64,000 bases of DNA from Mesostigma viride (Eukaryota > Streptophyta > Mesostigmatophyceae > Mesostigmatales > Mesostigmataceae), in NCBI GenBank assembly GCA_009746045.1, contig RPFO01000213.1, forward strand, positions 4,142,679 to 4,206,678. Direction: 5' to 3'. The notes below the pieces were generated by a model. The model was not told the DNA's origin and searched no databases. It was given only the letters and a program-made list of their open reading frames with translations. Position 1 is the first letter of the stretch, and every line of letters begins with the position of its first letter. Shown piece by piece: positions 21,426 to 31,468 of the stretch. The translations under genes and the position numbers were made by a program.

Positions 21426-21688
21426 CTACGCCCTGGCTATGTTCAGATTACTTGCCCACGCTCCTTGCTATGACATGGTCACATGGGTCTTATTGCACCC
21501 ACAGTTTGCCGGATCGTTAGCCTGTCCTTTTAGCTAGCCGCGCCCGATTGCAGCTGTGGCATGCCTTTGGCATGAAGGAGACTGGGGGTCTCTGCCCTTT
21601 CTCCTGTAGTGCACACACAGGGATTAAAAGCACTTCGGTGCTCCGTGACTCCCCAACGGGAGCACGAGTTTAATTAATTAATTAATTA
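21426..21688 (+). mobile_element. SINE copy 2 (263 bp), flanked by TSD ATAGGCATG
   Basis: ATAGGCATG at 21,417-21,425 and 21,689-21,697. Co-terminal with copy 1 at 6,877. Near the 3' end a UUCG-tetraloop hairpin (AGCAC-TTCG-GTGCT, 21,629-21,642) is followed directly by the bulged LINE-B hairpin (CGTG-a-CTCCC, CAAC, GGGAG-CACG, 21,644-21,666) and (TTAA)n. Copy 1 has TCCG in the small loop, also a UNCG tetraloop. Confidence 0.85.
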
Positions 21689-21842
21689 ATAGGCATGTGC
21701 CCCCAAGTATGCCTTCCTGCATTGTAAATATGATGCATAATGTAATGATGTGTTGTTTGGAACCTTCTGTACACCAAGGTGGAATGATTGCCATGAAACC
21801 CTTGTAAGAACAATAGAAAGCTGCTTTTTCTGTGGTATTTAT

Positions 21843-22560
21843 GCTAGCATCTGTCACCAATTTGTCATCCAACCACCCTGAAGCTTTGTGGGCAGGCTGC
21901 ATGGGATGTGTTTCGAACATGTGCCAAGTTCCAGGTCCAACTGAGTTCATTTGATGTCATTATATATGCACATGTGTGATGAAACCCTTGAAAAACCATG
22001 AAAAACTGCATTTTTGTGGTATTTATGCTAGCATTTGTCACCAGTTTGTCATCCAACCAGCCTGAAGCTTTGTGGGCAGGCTGCATGGGATGTGTTTAGA
22101 ACATGTGCCAAGTCCCAGGTCCAACTGAGTTCATTTGATGTCATTATATATGCAAATGTGTGATGAAACCCTTGGAAAACCCTGAAAAACTGCATTTTTT
22201 GGGTATTTATGCTAGCATTTGTCACCAATTTGTCGTCCAACCAGCCTGAAACTTTGTGGGCATGCTGCATGGGATGTGTTTAGAACATGTGCAAAGTTCC
22301 AGGCCCAACTGAGTTCATTTGGTGTCATTATGTATGCATATGTGTGATAAAACCCTTGGAAAACCCTGAAAAACTGCATTTTTTGGGTATTTATGCTAGC
22401 ATTTGTCACCAATTTGTCATCCAACCAGCCTGAAACTTTGTGGGCATGCTGCATGGGATGTGTTTATAACATGTGCAAAGTTCCAGGCCCAACTGAGTTC
22501 ATTTGATGTCATTATATATGCATACATGCCAGAAAGTGCTGAAAATACGGTATTTTTTGC
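21843..22560. repeat. 184-bp tandem satellite, four copies plus partial
   Basis: gctagcat recurs at 21,843, 22,027, 22,211 and 22,395, and again at 22,557. Copies are ~90% alike by eye. 184 is not a multiple of three, so the minus-strand frames in it are not a repeat protein. It lies just inside the right end of the TIR element. Confidence 0.9.
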
Positions 22561-22731
22561 TAGCAAATGTCACCATGTTACCATGGTGCCGACTCCCAAA
22601 AAATTTTTTGACCACATGGCATCATAAGATATCTGATTAGGTACCTTGGTGCCAAATTTGAGGCCAAACTGACTATTAGCCTATCTTGAAATAATTACCA
22701 GGGAACAAAAACGCGTTTTTGGATTGATGTG

Positions 22732-23128
22732 TCCGCGATGCACTGGGCCGCCTCCGCGTCCTGAGCGTGCTCGTAGGCCTCCACGAGGGCGGCCTTGAGC
22801 CCTGGTTTCTGCAGCGGGTCCCGGTTACGCTGGAGGCGGTGCCGGGCGGCCAAGACCTTGGGGTCCTGGCGGTAGAGCGGGCCGGGGCGGCGGCGGGGCA
22901 TGGCCGGCAGGTGCCGGGCCGCCAGCAACGGGGCACGGGCCGCAAAGCCCGCAAAAATGGCGGCGTTGGGGGCACCCTTGTCCAACTCGTCGACGTCCGC
23001 CCGGGCGTCCAGGGCCGACAGGTACTCCCGTCGGCACCGGTTCCGCTCGTGTTCGGCGTCCGTCCAGTCCTCAGGATCTCCCTTGACCGGACGTAGAGCA
23101 GACGGACCAGTCAGGGCGGACCGTTTCA
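22732..23128 (-). pseudogene. LINE ORF2 linker, 5' half of split RT copy 1
   Basis: Continuation of the fragment interrupted at 18,364. It encodes APNAAIFAGFAARAPLLAAR, LYRQDPKVLAARHRL and LKAALVEAYEHAQDAEAAQC. Matches 26,504-26,900 base for base as far as I can follow. Confidence 0.8.
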
Positions 23129-24316
23129 CCGGAACCTGCCAAAGCTAAAGCTAAATAAAGCTAAGCTTCTGCAAAAACTCTCTATTAACTCTTATTATTA
23201 ATGCGCGACTGCAGGAATGGCCCGAGACTAGCCTTGAATCTCGTGATCGTGAGTCGGGACTTGAAAGTGGATGTCAGAGATGTCAACAAAACATCCGGAG
23301 CAGCTCCAGCATGCCGGCTGCTTGCATGGCGGCGACGCGTTGCATCACGCGCTCTTGCCGTAGTGCCGTTCCATTACGCGTTCCATCGCGCGTTCCATCA
23401 CGCGTTCTCCGCAGTTCTCAGTTCTCACGCGTTCCATCCGCCGTTGGATCCACTATCAAGTAACGTGCGTGTTTGCGACTTGCCCGTTGAAACTCTACGG
23501 CGGACCTGCGGCGGAGCCAATTAGTTTCGGAAGAACCTCACCCTTCTGCTTGCAAATTGTTGTTGTTGTGTCCCACGCTTGCAAATTAGGGGCAGATTCG
23601 GTGGATGTATCCTGGATTCCTGGTCTTGTCTCTTCCAGCAGGCTTTGAACTTTGAACGAGAGAAGTCCCGGGACCAGGCCGAAGAGCCGGCCAGAGCTTC
23701 TGAATTTTGCCAGAAGAGCTTGGAAGAGCTGCCAGAAGACAGGCCAGAGTTAAAAGACTTTTCTTACCAAATAAGCAAACAAAGAATTTTATGAAATTTT
23801 GCAGCCAGTTCAACTGTTGTTCGTTAACCAAACAAACAAACTAAGTAATTGGACGGTCACAGCAGCACTTGCGACCAATAAGACGCTATTTTCGAATTCC
23901 GAAGGGCCTTTCGGCTGAACCGAATCAAAATTAACAAACGCGCATTGTCATCGCAGTCGGCACGAGATGAGCGCGACTCGCGAGCGGACTTGGTGCGTCC
24001 TTCCCTGGCCCTCTAAAATTAATTACTGGCTCAAGGACTGGCTTGCGACTTGCGAGTTGCGACCTTCGGAGAAAACAGTCGCTGGCACCTGACTCCATCC
24101 ACGAGGCATATACATATAGCCTAACATATGTCCGCGCCATACACAGCTATGCACGCTCAATGCATCCACTAAGGGCCTGTACAAACATGCAGTGGTGTAC
24201 CTGGCGCTGCCATGTAAAAGAGAATCGATAGCTTGGTCAGGAACGCGACTGACAACCGCAATTGGAAGCTCCTGCCGCCTTCTCCCTGGAATTACGTCTG
24301 CATTGCGATCAATACC
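23129..24316 (+). promoter_or_regulatory. Upstream region of MORN3 copy A
   Basis: No clear gene. Contains repeated cgcgttccatc words at ~23,335-23,440. Copy B (26,901-28,093) differs by a 5-bp insertion (ggccc after cttgcccg) and otherwise seems identical. Confidence 0.4.
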
Positions 24317-25099
24317 ATGTCCGACTACGGCGAGGAGATGTGGAGGGGAAACGGGGAGGGCATTGAAGAACCTACGGGGGAGAGGTTATGGCAGACCTGG
24401 GACAAGCTGGCTCAAAAGGAAGGAGAACGACATACCGTCTACTGGAAAAACGGAGAGCAGTATCGCGGTGAATGGGTTGACAATAAGAAGCAGGGCAAGG
24501 GTCAGCATATCTACAAGAACAAGGATAAGTACGAGGGTGAATGGCTCGACGGGAAGAGAGGGGGGCACGGGACGTTATGGAAGTACGTAAAGGGCGGCAA
24601 ATACCGGGTCGAGTACAACGGTCAATGGCTGAATGACATGAAGCACGGATACGGTGTATACTACAACGAAAAACGGGATCGTTACGAGGGGGAATTCTTC
24701 GAAGACCTGCGGCAAGGGAAGGGGAAGCAGTATTACGGCGGACGGCCAGAGGACGGCTTCGGCGCGGATGTCTACGATGGCGACTGGTTCCGGGGCAAGC
24801 GCCACGGCAAGGGCACGATGACGTACGGGAACGGAGACATGTACGTCGGCGGGTGGGCCAACGACATGAAGGAGGGGGAGGGCGTGTTCTTCTACCTCGA
24901 GAAGAAGAAGCGCTACGACGGCGTGTGGCACGAGGACACACCCAAGTGCGGCAGCTACGGCACGCACGACCCTGGCGCTGCAGGCCAGGGGGACGCGGGG
25001 AGCAGCATCCCCGCGCTGGAGCTGGTGGACGCGGACAAGATCCTCAAGGACCGCATGAAGCAGGAGCTGCGCAAGAACCAGATGGAGCTGTCACACTGA
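24317..25099 (+). CDS. MORN3: MORN3-like axonemal protein, copy A
   Basis: Membrane-occupation-and-recognition-nexus repeat protein, 260 residues from ATG 24,317 (MSDYGEEMWRGNGEG). An upstream TTG-initiated extension is not credible. Repeats of the form Y-x-G-E-W…G-x-G run from about residue 35 to 200: YRGEWVDNKKQGKGQ, YEGEWLDGKRGGHGT, YNGQWLNDMKHGYGV, YEGEFFEDLRQGKGK, YDGDWFRGKRHGKGT, YVGGWANDMKEGEGV, YDGVWHEDTPKCG. The tail PKCGSY… IPALELVDADKIL parallels the animal MORN3 tail (AKCGTM… P-x-V-x-I-LDPDGVL), which separates it from other MORN proteins. MORN3 is an axoneme/sperm-flagellum protein in animals. No introns and no frame damage. Confidence 0.85.
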   Translation: MSDYGEEMWRGNGEGIEEPTGERLWQTWDKLAQKEGERHTVYWKNGEQYRGEWVDNKKQGKGQHIYKNKDKYEGEWLDGKRGGHGTLWKYVKGGKYRVEYNGQWLNDMKHGYGVYYNEKRDRYEGEFFEDLRQGKGKQYYGGRPEDGFGADVYDGDWFRGKRHGKGTMTYGNGDMYVGGWANDMKEGEGVFFYLEKKKRYDGVWHEDTPKCGSYGTHDPGAAGQGDAGSSIPALELVDADKILKDRMKQELRKNQMELSH

Positions 25100-25327
25100 G
25101 TGCGGCGCGCTATTTATGGGGTTGGCGCTCCTAACGCTTGCCAGATGGACTTGCCAGATGGCCCTGCCGCACGGAGCGATCCTACGGCACTTTGAGCGCT
25201 CTTAAGCCTTGCCAGATGGACTTGTCGCGCCGATCATTCCCGCGGTTGGCCTTGCCCGGTGGACGTGGGCGTTTCCCGCTTAGCCGACACCTGGCGCATT
25301 CCATGGAACGGCGCGCACCTTAGTTAG
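25100..25327. other. 3' flank of MORN3 copy A and duplication junction
   Basis: Identical to the sequence after copy B until gcgcgcacct at 25,320. Then 7 bp (tagttag, 25,321-25,327) of filler precede the RT fragment. A word ccttgccagatgg-ac recurs three times. Confidence 0.7.
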
Positions 25328-26905
25328 GCCCAGACAGTCCAACCAGGTCTGAATGTGCTCGGGGCGCGCGATGAGGGTGGTGTCATCCGCATAAATCAGG
25401 TCGGCCAGGCGGTAACCAGGTCGAACCCCGCCATGCTCTTTCTCGTTAAGGATGCCCAAGCCTGGCTCGAACCCCGAGCAGTAAAGCGCGCACGTGCTCG
25501 GCGCATGACGTGATCCACGACAATAATGAACAGGTATGGGGACAGGACACAACCTTGCCACACCCCGTGGTGAAGGGGGAATGGTGGGGTGGTGCCTTCC
25601 GCAGTCCGCACTACTGCCTGTGAGCCCTCATACAGTCGGCGAATGGCAGCAATAAACGCAGGTGGCACTCGATCCAGAGCTAGGATGGCCCAAAGAGCCT
25701 CCCAGAGGACCGTGTCAAAGGCCTTGATATAGTCAACAAAAATGAAGACCAGCGGCAAACTGTCAAGGGGAAGGGGACGCACCTCCTCCATCAACCGGCG
25801 CGCGACAAACACAGCCATGACAGTGTTACGACCACGACGGAAACCCATCTGAGACTCACCCAGGTGTGGGTCCAGCGCGGCGCGGAGCCTGTGCAGCATC
25901 ATGCGCATGAAGACCTTCAGCGCGGCGCTCTGGAGGCAGACACCCCTGTAGTTACCGGGGTCAGCAGCAGAGCCCTTCTTGTACAGCATGACGCGGATGG
26001 CCGTCTGCCACTCAGCAGGCGGAGGCTCGTCAGAAAGCAGAACACGGTTGCAGAACGCCAGCAGAAGATCCCTAACCGCCGGATCAGGGGTCTTCAGCAG
26101 CTCAGCAGAAAGGTGGTCGGCACCGACCGCCGCATCGTACCGCAGGCGAGCAAGGGCGCCGTCCAATTCCTTCAAAGTGAAGGGGGGGACGACGTCGTCA
26201 ATGGCAAGGCAGCCCTCCTGCAAGGCGGGGACTTGGTAGTCCGCGGCCGAGGAGGGCCGAGGCGCCGGCGGCGGCGGGGGTCCGGCAACCCCGAGGCGGG
26301 CGGCTGTCTCGGGGTGAAGCGGCGGGGGGGGGGCGCGAGCCCCAGCGGTCAAGGAAACATTGTGGGCCAACCAGCGGTCAAGGCTGACCGGCGCCGTGCC
26401 GTCCCCCGTGTGCTCCACCGGGGTGCGCTGCCGCCGGCCGCCGAGCCGGTCGAGGTGGTACCACATGTCCTTGCCCTGGTTGCGAGCCTGGCAGGCCTTG
26501 GCATCCGCGATGCACTGGGCCGCCTCCGCGTCCTGAGCGTGCTCGTAGGCCTCCACGAGGGCGGCCTTGAGCCCTGGTTTCTGCAGCGGGTCCCGGTTAC
26601 GCTGGAGGCGGTGCCGGGCGGCCAAGACCTTGGGGTCCTGGCGGTAGAGCGGGCCGGGGCGGCGGCGGGGCATGGCCGGCAGGTGCCGGGCCGCCAGCAA
26701 CGGGGCACGGGCCGCAAAGCCCGCAAAAATGGCGGCGTTGGGGGCACCCTTGTCCAACTCGTCGACGTCCGCCCGGGCGTCCAGGGCCGACAGGTACTCC
26801 CGTCGGCACCGGTTCCGCTCGTGTTCGGCGTCCGTCCAGTCCTCAGGATCTCCCTTGACCGGACGTAGAGCAGACGGACCAGTCAGGGCGGACCGTTTCA
26901 CCGGA
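25328..26905 (-). pseudogene. LINE RT fragment, uninterrupted copy 2
   Basis: ~525 codons from the endonuclease-RT linker (RSALTGPSALRP at the upstream end) through RT blocks FVDYIKAFDTVLW, GVWQGCVLSPYLFIIVVDHV and YADDTTL. It is open except for a 4-bp deletion at ~25,474 that removes TTAA and shifts the last third of the frame. It lacks both the endonuclease and the C-terminus, which is unusual because LINE copies are normally truncated only at the 5' end. The upstream boundary abuts tttggcag, which looks like an acceptor. Confidence 0.85.
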
Positions 26906-28093
26906 ACCTGCCAAAGCTAAAGCTAAATAAAGCTAAGCTTCTGCAAAAACTCTCTATTAACTCTTATTATTAATGCGCGACTGCAGGAATGGCCCGAGAC
27001 TAGCCTTGAATCTCGTGATCGTGAGTCGGGACTTGAAAGTGGATGTCAGAGATGTCAACAAAACATCCGGAGCAGCTCCAGCATGCCGGCTGCTTGCATG
27101 GCGGCGACGCGTTGCATCACGCGCTCTTGCCGTAGTGCCGTTCCATTACGCGTTCCATCGCGCGTTCCATCACGCGTTCTCCGCAGTTCTCAGTTCTCAC
27201 GCGTTCCATCCGCCGTTGGATCCACTATCAAGTAACGTGCGTGTTTGCGACTTGCCCGGCCCGTTGAAACTCTACGGCGGACCTGCGGCGGAGCCAATTA
27301 GTTTCGGAAGAACCTCACCCTTCTGCTTGCAAATTGTTGTTGTTGTGTCCCACGCTTGCAAATTAGGGGCAGATTCGGTGGATGTATCCTGGATTCCTGG
27401 TCTTGTCTCTTCCAGCAGGCTTTGAACTTTGAACGAGAGAAGTCCCGGGACCAGGCCGAAGAGCCGGCCAGAGCTTCTGAATTTTGCCAGAAGAGCTTGG
27501 AAGAGCTGCCAGAAGACAGGCCAGAGTTAAAAGACTTTTCTTACCAAATAAGCAAACAAAGAATTTTATGAAATTTTGCAGCCAGTTCAACTGTTGTTCG
27601 TTAACCAAACAAACAAACTAAGTAATTGGACGGTCACAGCAGCACTTGCGACCAATAAGACGCTATTTTCGAATTCCGAAGGGCCTTTCGGCTGAACCGA
27701 ATCAAAATTAACAAACGCGCATTGTCATCGCAGTCGGCACGAGATGAGCGCGACTCGCGAGCGGACTTGGTGCGTCCTTCCCTGGCCCTCTAAAATTAAT
27801 TACTGGCTCAAGGACTGGCTTGCGACTTGCGAGTTGCGACCTTCGGAGAAAACAGTCGCTGGCACCTGACTCCATCCACGAGGCATATACATATAGCCTA
27901 ACATATGTCCGCGCCATACACAGCTATGCACGCTCAATGCATCCACTAAGGGCCTGTACAAACATGCAGTGGTGTACCTGGCGCTGCCATGTAAAAGAGA
28001 ATCGATAGCTTGGTCAGGAACGCGACTGACAACCGCAATTGGAAGCTCCTGCCGCCTTCTCCCTGGAATTACGTCTGCATTGCGATCAATACC

Positions 28094-28876
28094 ATGTCCG
28101 ACTACGGCGAGGAGATGTGGAGGGGAAACGGGGAGGGCATTGAAGAACCTACGGGGGAGAGGTTATGGCAGACCTGGGACAAGCTGGCTCAAAAGGAAGG
28201 AGAACGACATACCGTCTACTGGAAAAACGGAGAGCAGTATCGCGGTGAATGGGTTGACAATAAGAAGCAGGGCAAGGGTCAGCATATCTACAAGAACAAG
28301 GATAAGTACGAGGGTGAATGGCTCGACGGGAAGAGAGGGGGGCACGGGACGTTATGGAAGTACGTAAAGGGCGGCAAATACCGGGTCGAGTACAACGGTC
28401 AATGGCTGAATGACATGAAGCACGGATACGGTGTATACTACAACGAAAAACGGGATCGTTACGAGGGGGAATTCTTCGAAGACCTGCGGCAAGGGAAGGG
28501 GAAGCAGTATTACGGCGGACGGCCAGAGGACGGCTTCGGCGCGGATGTCTACGATGGCGACTGGTTCCGGGGCAAGCGCCACGGCAAGGGCACGATGACG
28601 TACGGGAACGGAGACATGTACGTCGGCGGGTGGGCCAACGACATGAAGGAGGGGGAGGGCGTGTTCTTCTACCTCGAGAAGAAGAAGCGCTACGACGGCG
28701 TGTGGCACGAGGACACACCCAAGTGCGGCAGCTACGGCACGCACGACCCTGGCGCTGCAGGCCAGGGGGACGCGGGGAGCAGCATCCCCGCGCTGGAGCT
28801 GGTGGACGCGGACAAGATCCTCAAGGACCGCATGAAGCAGGAGCTGCGCAAGAACCAGATGGAGCTGTCACACTGA
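28094..28876 (+). CDS. MORN3: MORN3-like axonemal protein, copy B
   Basis: Translation identical to copy A over all 260 residues (ATG at 28,094, stop at 28,874-28,876). Its upstream ~1.2 kb is also duplicated, so both copies should have the same promoter. They differ in setting: copy A has the 4.4-kb transposon ~1.6 kb upstream, copy B has the intact RT fragment. Either could be the original. Confidence 0.85.
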   Translation: MSDYGEEMWRGNGEGIEEPTGERLWQTWDKLAQKEGERHTVYWKNGEQYRGEWVDNKKQGKGQHIYKNKDKYEGEWLDGKRGGHGTLWKYVKGGKYRVEYNGQWLNDMKHGYGVYYNEKRDRYEGEFFEDLRQGKGKQYYGGRPEDGFGADVYDGDWFRGKRHGKGTMTYGNGDMYVGGWANDMKEGEGVFFYLEKKKRYDGVWHEDTPKCGSYGTHDPGAAGQGDAGSSIPALELVDADKILKDRMKQELRKNQMELSH

Positions 28877-29097
28877 GTGCGGCGCGCTATTTATGGGGTT
28901 GGCGCTCCTAACGCTTGCCAGATGGACTTGCCAGATGGCCCTGCCGCACGGAGCGATCCTACGGCACTTTGAGCGCTCTTAAGCCTTGCCAGATGGACTT
29001 GTCGCGCCGATCATTCCCGCGGTTGGCCTTGCCCGGTGGACGTGGGCGTTTCCCGCTTAGCCGACACCTGGCGCATTCCATGGAACGGCGCGCACCT

Positions 29098-30315
29098 CTC
29101 GCATGCATGATGGACCAGTCTGGCAGAGCCTACCTGGACCTGGCTCGTTCCATGGAGCACTCCATGGGGACCTTGCCCGATGGGCCGGTCGCTCCGCGCG
29201 GGGCACGCTTTCTGTCGCGCTGCCCGACGGGCTTGCCCCCATGAGCCTACACGGGCGCTCTCCCGTGCAGCGAAGCACTCCGGTACCCTTGGAAGCCCGT
29301 GACTGCGCCAGGTGGGCACCAGTAAAGCCACTTGGGTAGCAAGAACTGTTCTGTCGAAGCACATAGGTATCATCGTTGAGCCACTCAGGTACCCTACCGG
29401 ATAGGCTGGTCACAAGTGGCCCCGCGCCCACCCCCCGCTTATAGTGCTGGCACTTGTGCTGCATGTCAAGGCAATCACGCGTGTCTTATGGTCCACGGCA
29501 TGGCCCCCCCCAATGGGGCCTCCTAGTCTCCCCGCGCTATAGGCCTTGTGGTTGCTGGGTGCAGCAACAGCAGCTGCGGCTGTTAGCAGGTTCGTTCCTC
29601 ACGGTGCGGTCAGCGGCTGCAAGCACTAGTGCGGCCATGTCATACGGTGCCCCCACCCCACCCCACCCACGTCCCCCGTCCTCTTCCCCTAACCTGGGGC
29701 TTGGTAGTGAGTTAAGTGGCGCCTCGTCCTGCCCCACTTGGCCCGGCCTGGCTCGTGCCCATCGTGATGATGTTTTTGGGGGCCAATGGGGTGGCTGGTG
29801 GGGGAGACGTGTAAGAGGGACAGAGCACCCAGCCAGGGTGGCGGCTTTGTGGGTCCCTTATGTGCATACCGGGTTGCCTCATGGATATCACATGACGCTA
29901 CAGCAGCCAGATTGGTGTCTACCAATCGACCATACGAGCAGCCTACTAAGCCAATGTGGTGGCAGCCCATGGACGTGGTGCCCCCATACCAGTGATAGAG
30001 GGAAGCCCAGTAGTTCATGGCAGCTTTGAGTGCAAGGGCTGATTGCTGGGAATGCAAGCATTTTGATGGTAGAAGATAGGCAGTTATTTCCGTGGGGCGT
30101 GTATAATTAATGTTGACCCCGAAGTGGCCAGCTGCTGATCATCCTCTTGGTTGTCGCCTCATTCTACTTCATGCAGATAAGCCAATTAAGAAATTGTTTA
30201 ACATGTAGACAAATTTACAAGTTGCAAATGAGTGAATAATTATTCCAAAGCGATACCTCTGTTTTAGATCTTTCAACAATAAGAGCACCATTTTGATGCC
30301 AATAAAAGCATCTGC
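29098..30315. other. No gene recognised
   Basis: Starts where the duplication ends. GC-rich to ~30.0 kb with several open but unconvincing frames on both strands, then AT-rich. Confidence 0.4.
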
Positions 30316-31464
30316 CATTAAATTAAATTAAAATTAAATTATAACATGACTCCGTTGGGAGATCATGTAGCACATATTCCCTTGCTGGATGGATGGAGGG
30401 GGGCGAAGCCGCGAAACCGAACTAGTCTAACTCTAAGCTAATCTAATCTAGGAAAACCCTAACTATTATAGTACTCAGCAAAGCGCCCCTTCCGCCTGGG
30501 GGGGGGGGCCCTTGCCCACAGGGGCTGGCGTGTGAGCCTGCACAATCGTCTTCCACCTCTTCTTGTTCTGCATAGTGCTCAGTCCAAGCAAGAGAGAGGG
30601 AGTGAATGCGATGTTCAAACGGGGCTGGGACCACTAGGTCAGCCAACAACTGCTGTGGGTAGGTCATGATGATGCGCTGGTTGTCTCCTTGATGATATGT
30701 TTACCTACCCTTTTAGGAATGTCCTTGGGGCCAGGCCAGGTCAGGATATGCCGCCCCGGCTGGCCAAGCCGCTGGGGGCCGGCCAGACGAGGTCGGTGTC
30801 TACCTGACTGGTGCGAGCAAGGTGTCCTACGAATGCTATCCTGCGCTGTCTAATCTCGTCCGAAATGCGAGGCATACCTTGGTACAAAGATTCTAAAGAA
30901 TTAAGTATGTGTGGAAAACCCTACGTTCAGGGCCTGGCGGAGCATCCTGGTTACCGTGCAGTTCAGCCGTGTGGCCAGCGTGTCCGTGAGCGTCCATGCC
31001 TCGGCACCATAGGTGAGCACCGTGAGGACCAGGACCTTGAGGAGCATGCGCTTGCGGTGCTCGCCCAGGTCCTTCGAGTGCGCCAGTAGGTTTGGAGGGA
31101 CCGATGCCTAGAGCCCAGGCCAGGCCGATGCGGGCGGATGTCCACATCGTCGGCGGTGTCAGGGAGCATGCTCCCCACCAGCATTTTGAAGCGATCATGG
31201 AACTCGACCTCCTTCCCGTCTAGCAGCCGCGGCAGCGGCGGGCGACTGGTTGCCCCAACCACCATCGCCTCCGTTTTGACACTAATCTCCAACCCCACCG
31301 CCCGCGCCTCCAAGCCCAGACAGTCCAGCCAGGTCTGAATGTGCTCGGGGCGCTCGATGAGGGAGGTATCATCCGCATAAATCAGGTCGGACAGGCGATA
31401 ACCAGGGCCACCGCCGCCGTGTTCGCACTCGATAAGGATGTCCAAGCCGGGCTTTGCTAGATTC
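30316..31464 (-). mobile_element. 5'-truncated LINE family A
   Basis: The 3' tail and hairpin at 30,316-30,370 are followed by the C-terminal ORF2 region. LIYADDTSLIERPEHIQTWL and LDGKEVEFHDRFKMLVGSML lie near 31,180-31,400, mostly in frame. It ends within 15 bp of a TTAA that marks the next element. Confidence 0.75.
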
Positions 31465-31468
31465 TTAA

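Larger units (their letters stand above)
18365..22731. mobile_element. 4.37-kb TIR DNA transposon-like element inside the RT copy
   Basis: Comparison with the uninterrupted copy (26,500-26,510) shows the exact insertion. The ends are perfect 11-bp inverted repeats, CACATCAATCC at 18,365-18,375 and GGATTGATGTG at 22,721-22,731, with TC directly repeated outside (18,363-18,364 and 22,732-22,733; TCC if one base of the TIR is given up). Each TIR is followed by a palindrome (GGCGCAGCGCC on the left, AAAAACGCGTTTTT on the right), then GTT…CCC-GGTAATT on both sides. No transposase is visible, so it looks non-autonomous or decayed. It carries a TTAA element, a SINE, microsatellites and a satellite. 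Superfamily not identified. Confidence 0.8.
25328..29097. repeat. Tandem duplication unit, copy 2 (RT fragment + MORN3)
   Basis: Corresponds to 17,183-18,364 plus 22,732-25,320. The two MORN3 proteins are identical; I noticed only a 5-bp indel at ~27,257 and a 4-bp indel in the RT part. The duplication is therefore recent and predates the TIR insertion in copy 1. Confidence 0.85.

Noticed and set aside
21865-22454. Repeated ~75-residue minus-strand proteins
   Set aside because: The 184-bp satellite period is not a multiple of three and each frame ends after one unit.
22732-23128. Independent small RT-linker gene
   Set aside because: It is the displaced half of the RT copy broken at 18,364 by the TIR element.
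24233-24316. 28-codon N-terminal extension of MORN3
   Set aside because: The frame opens at TTG, lacks MORN character, and the first ATG at 24,317 gives the expected protein length.
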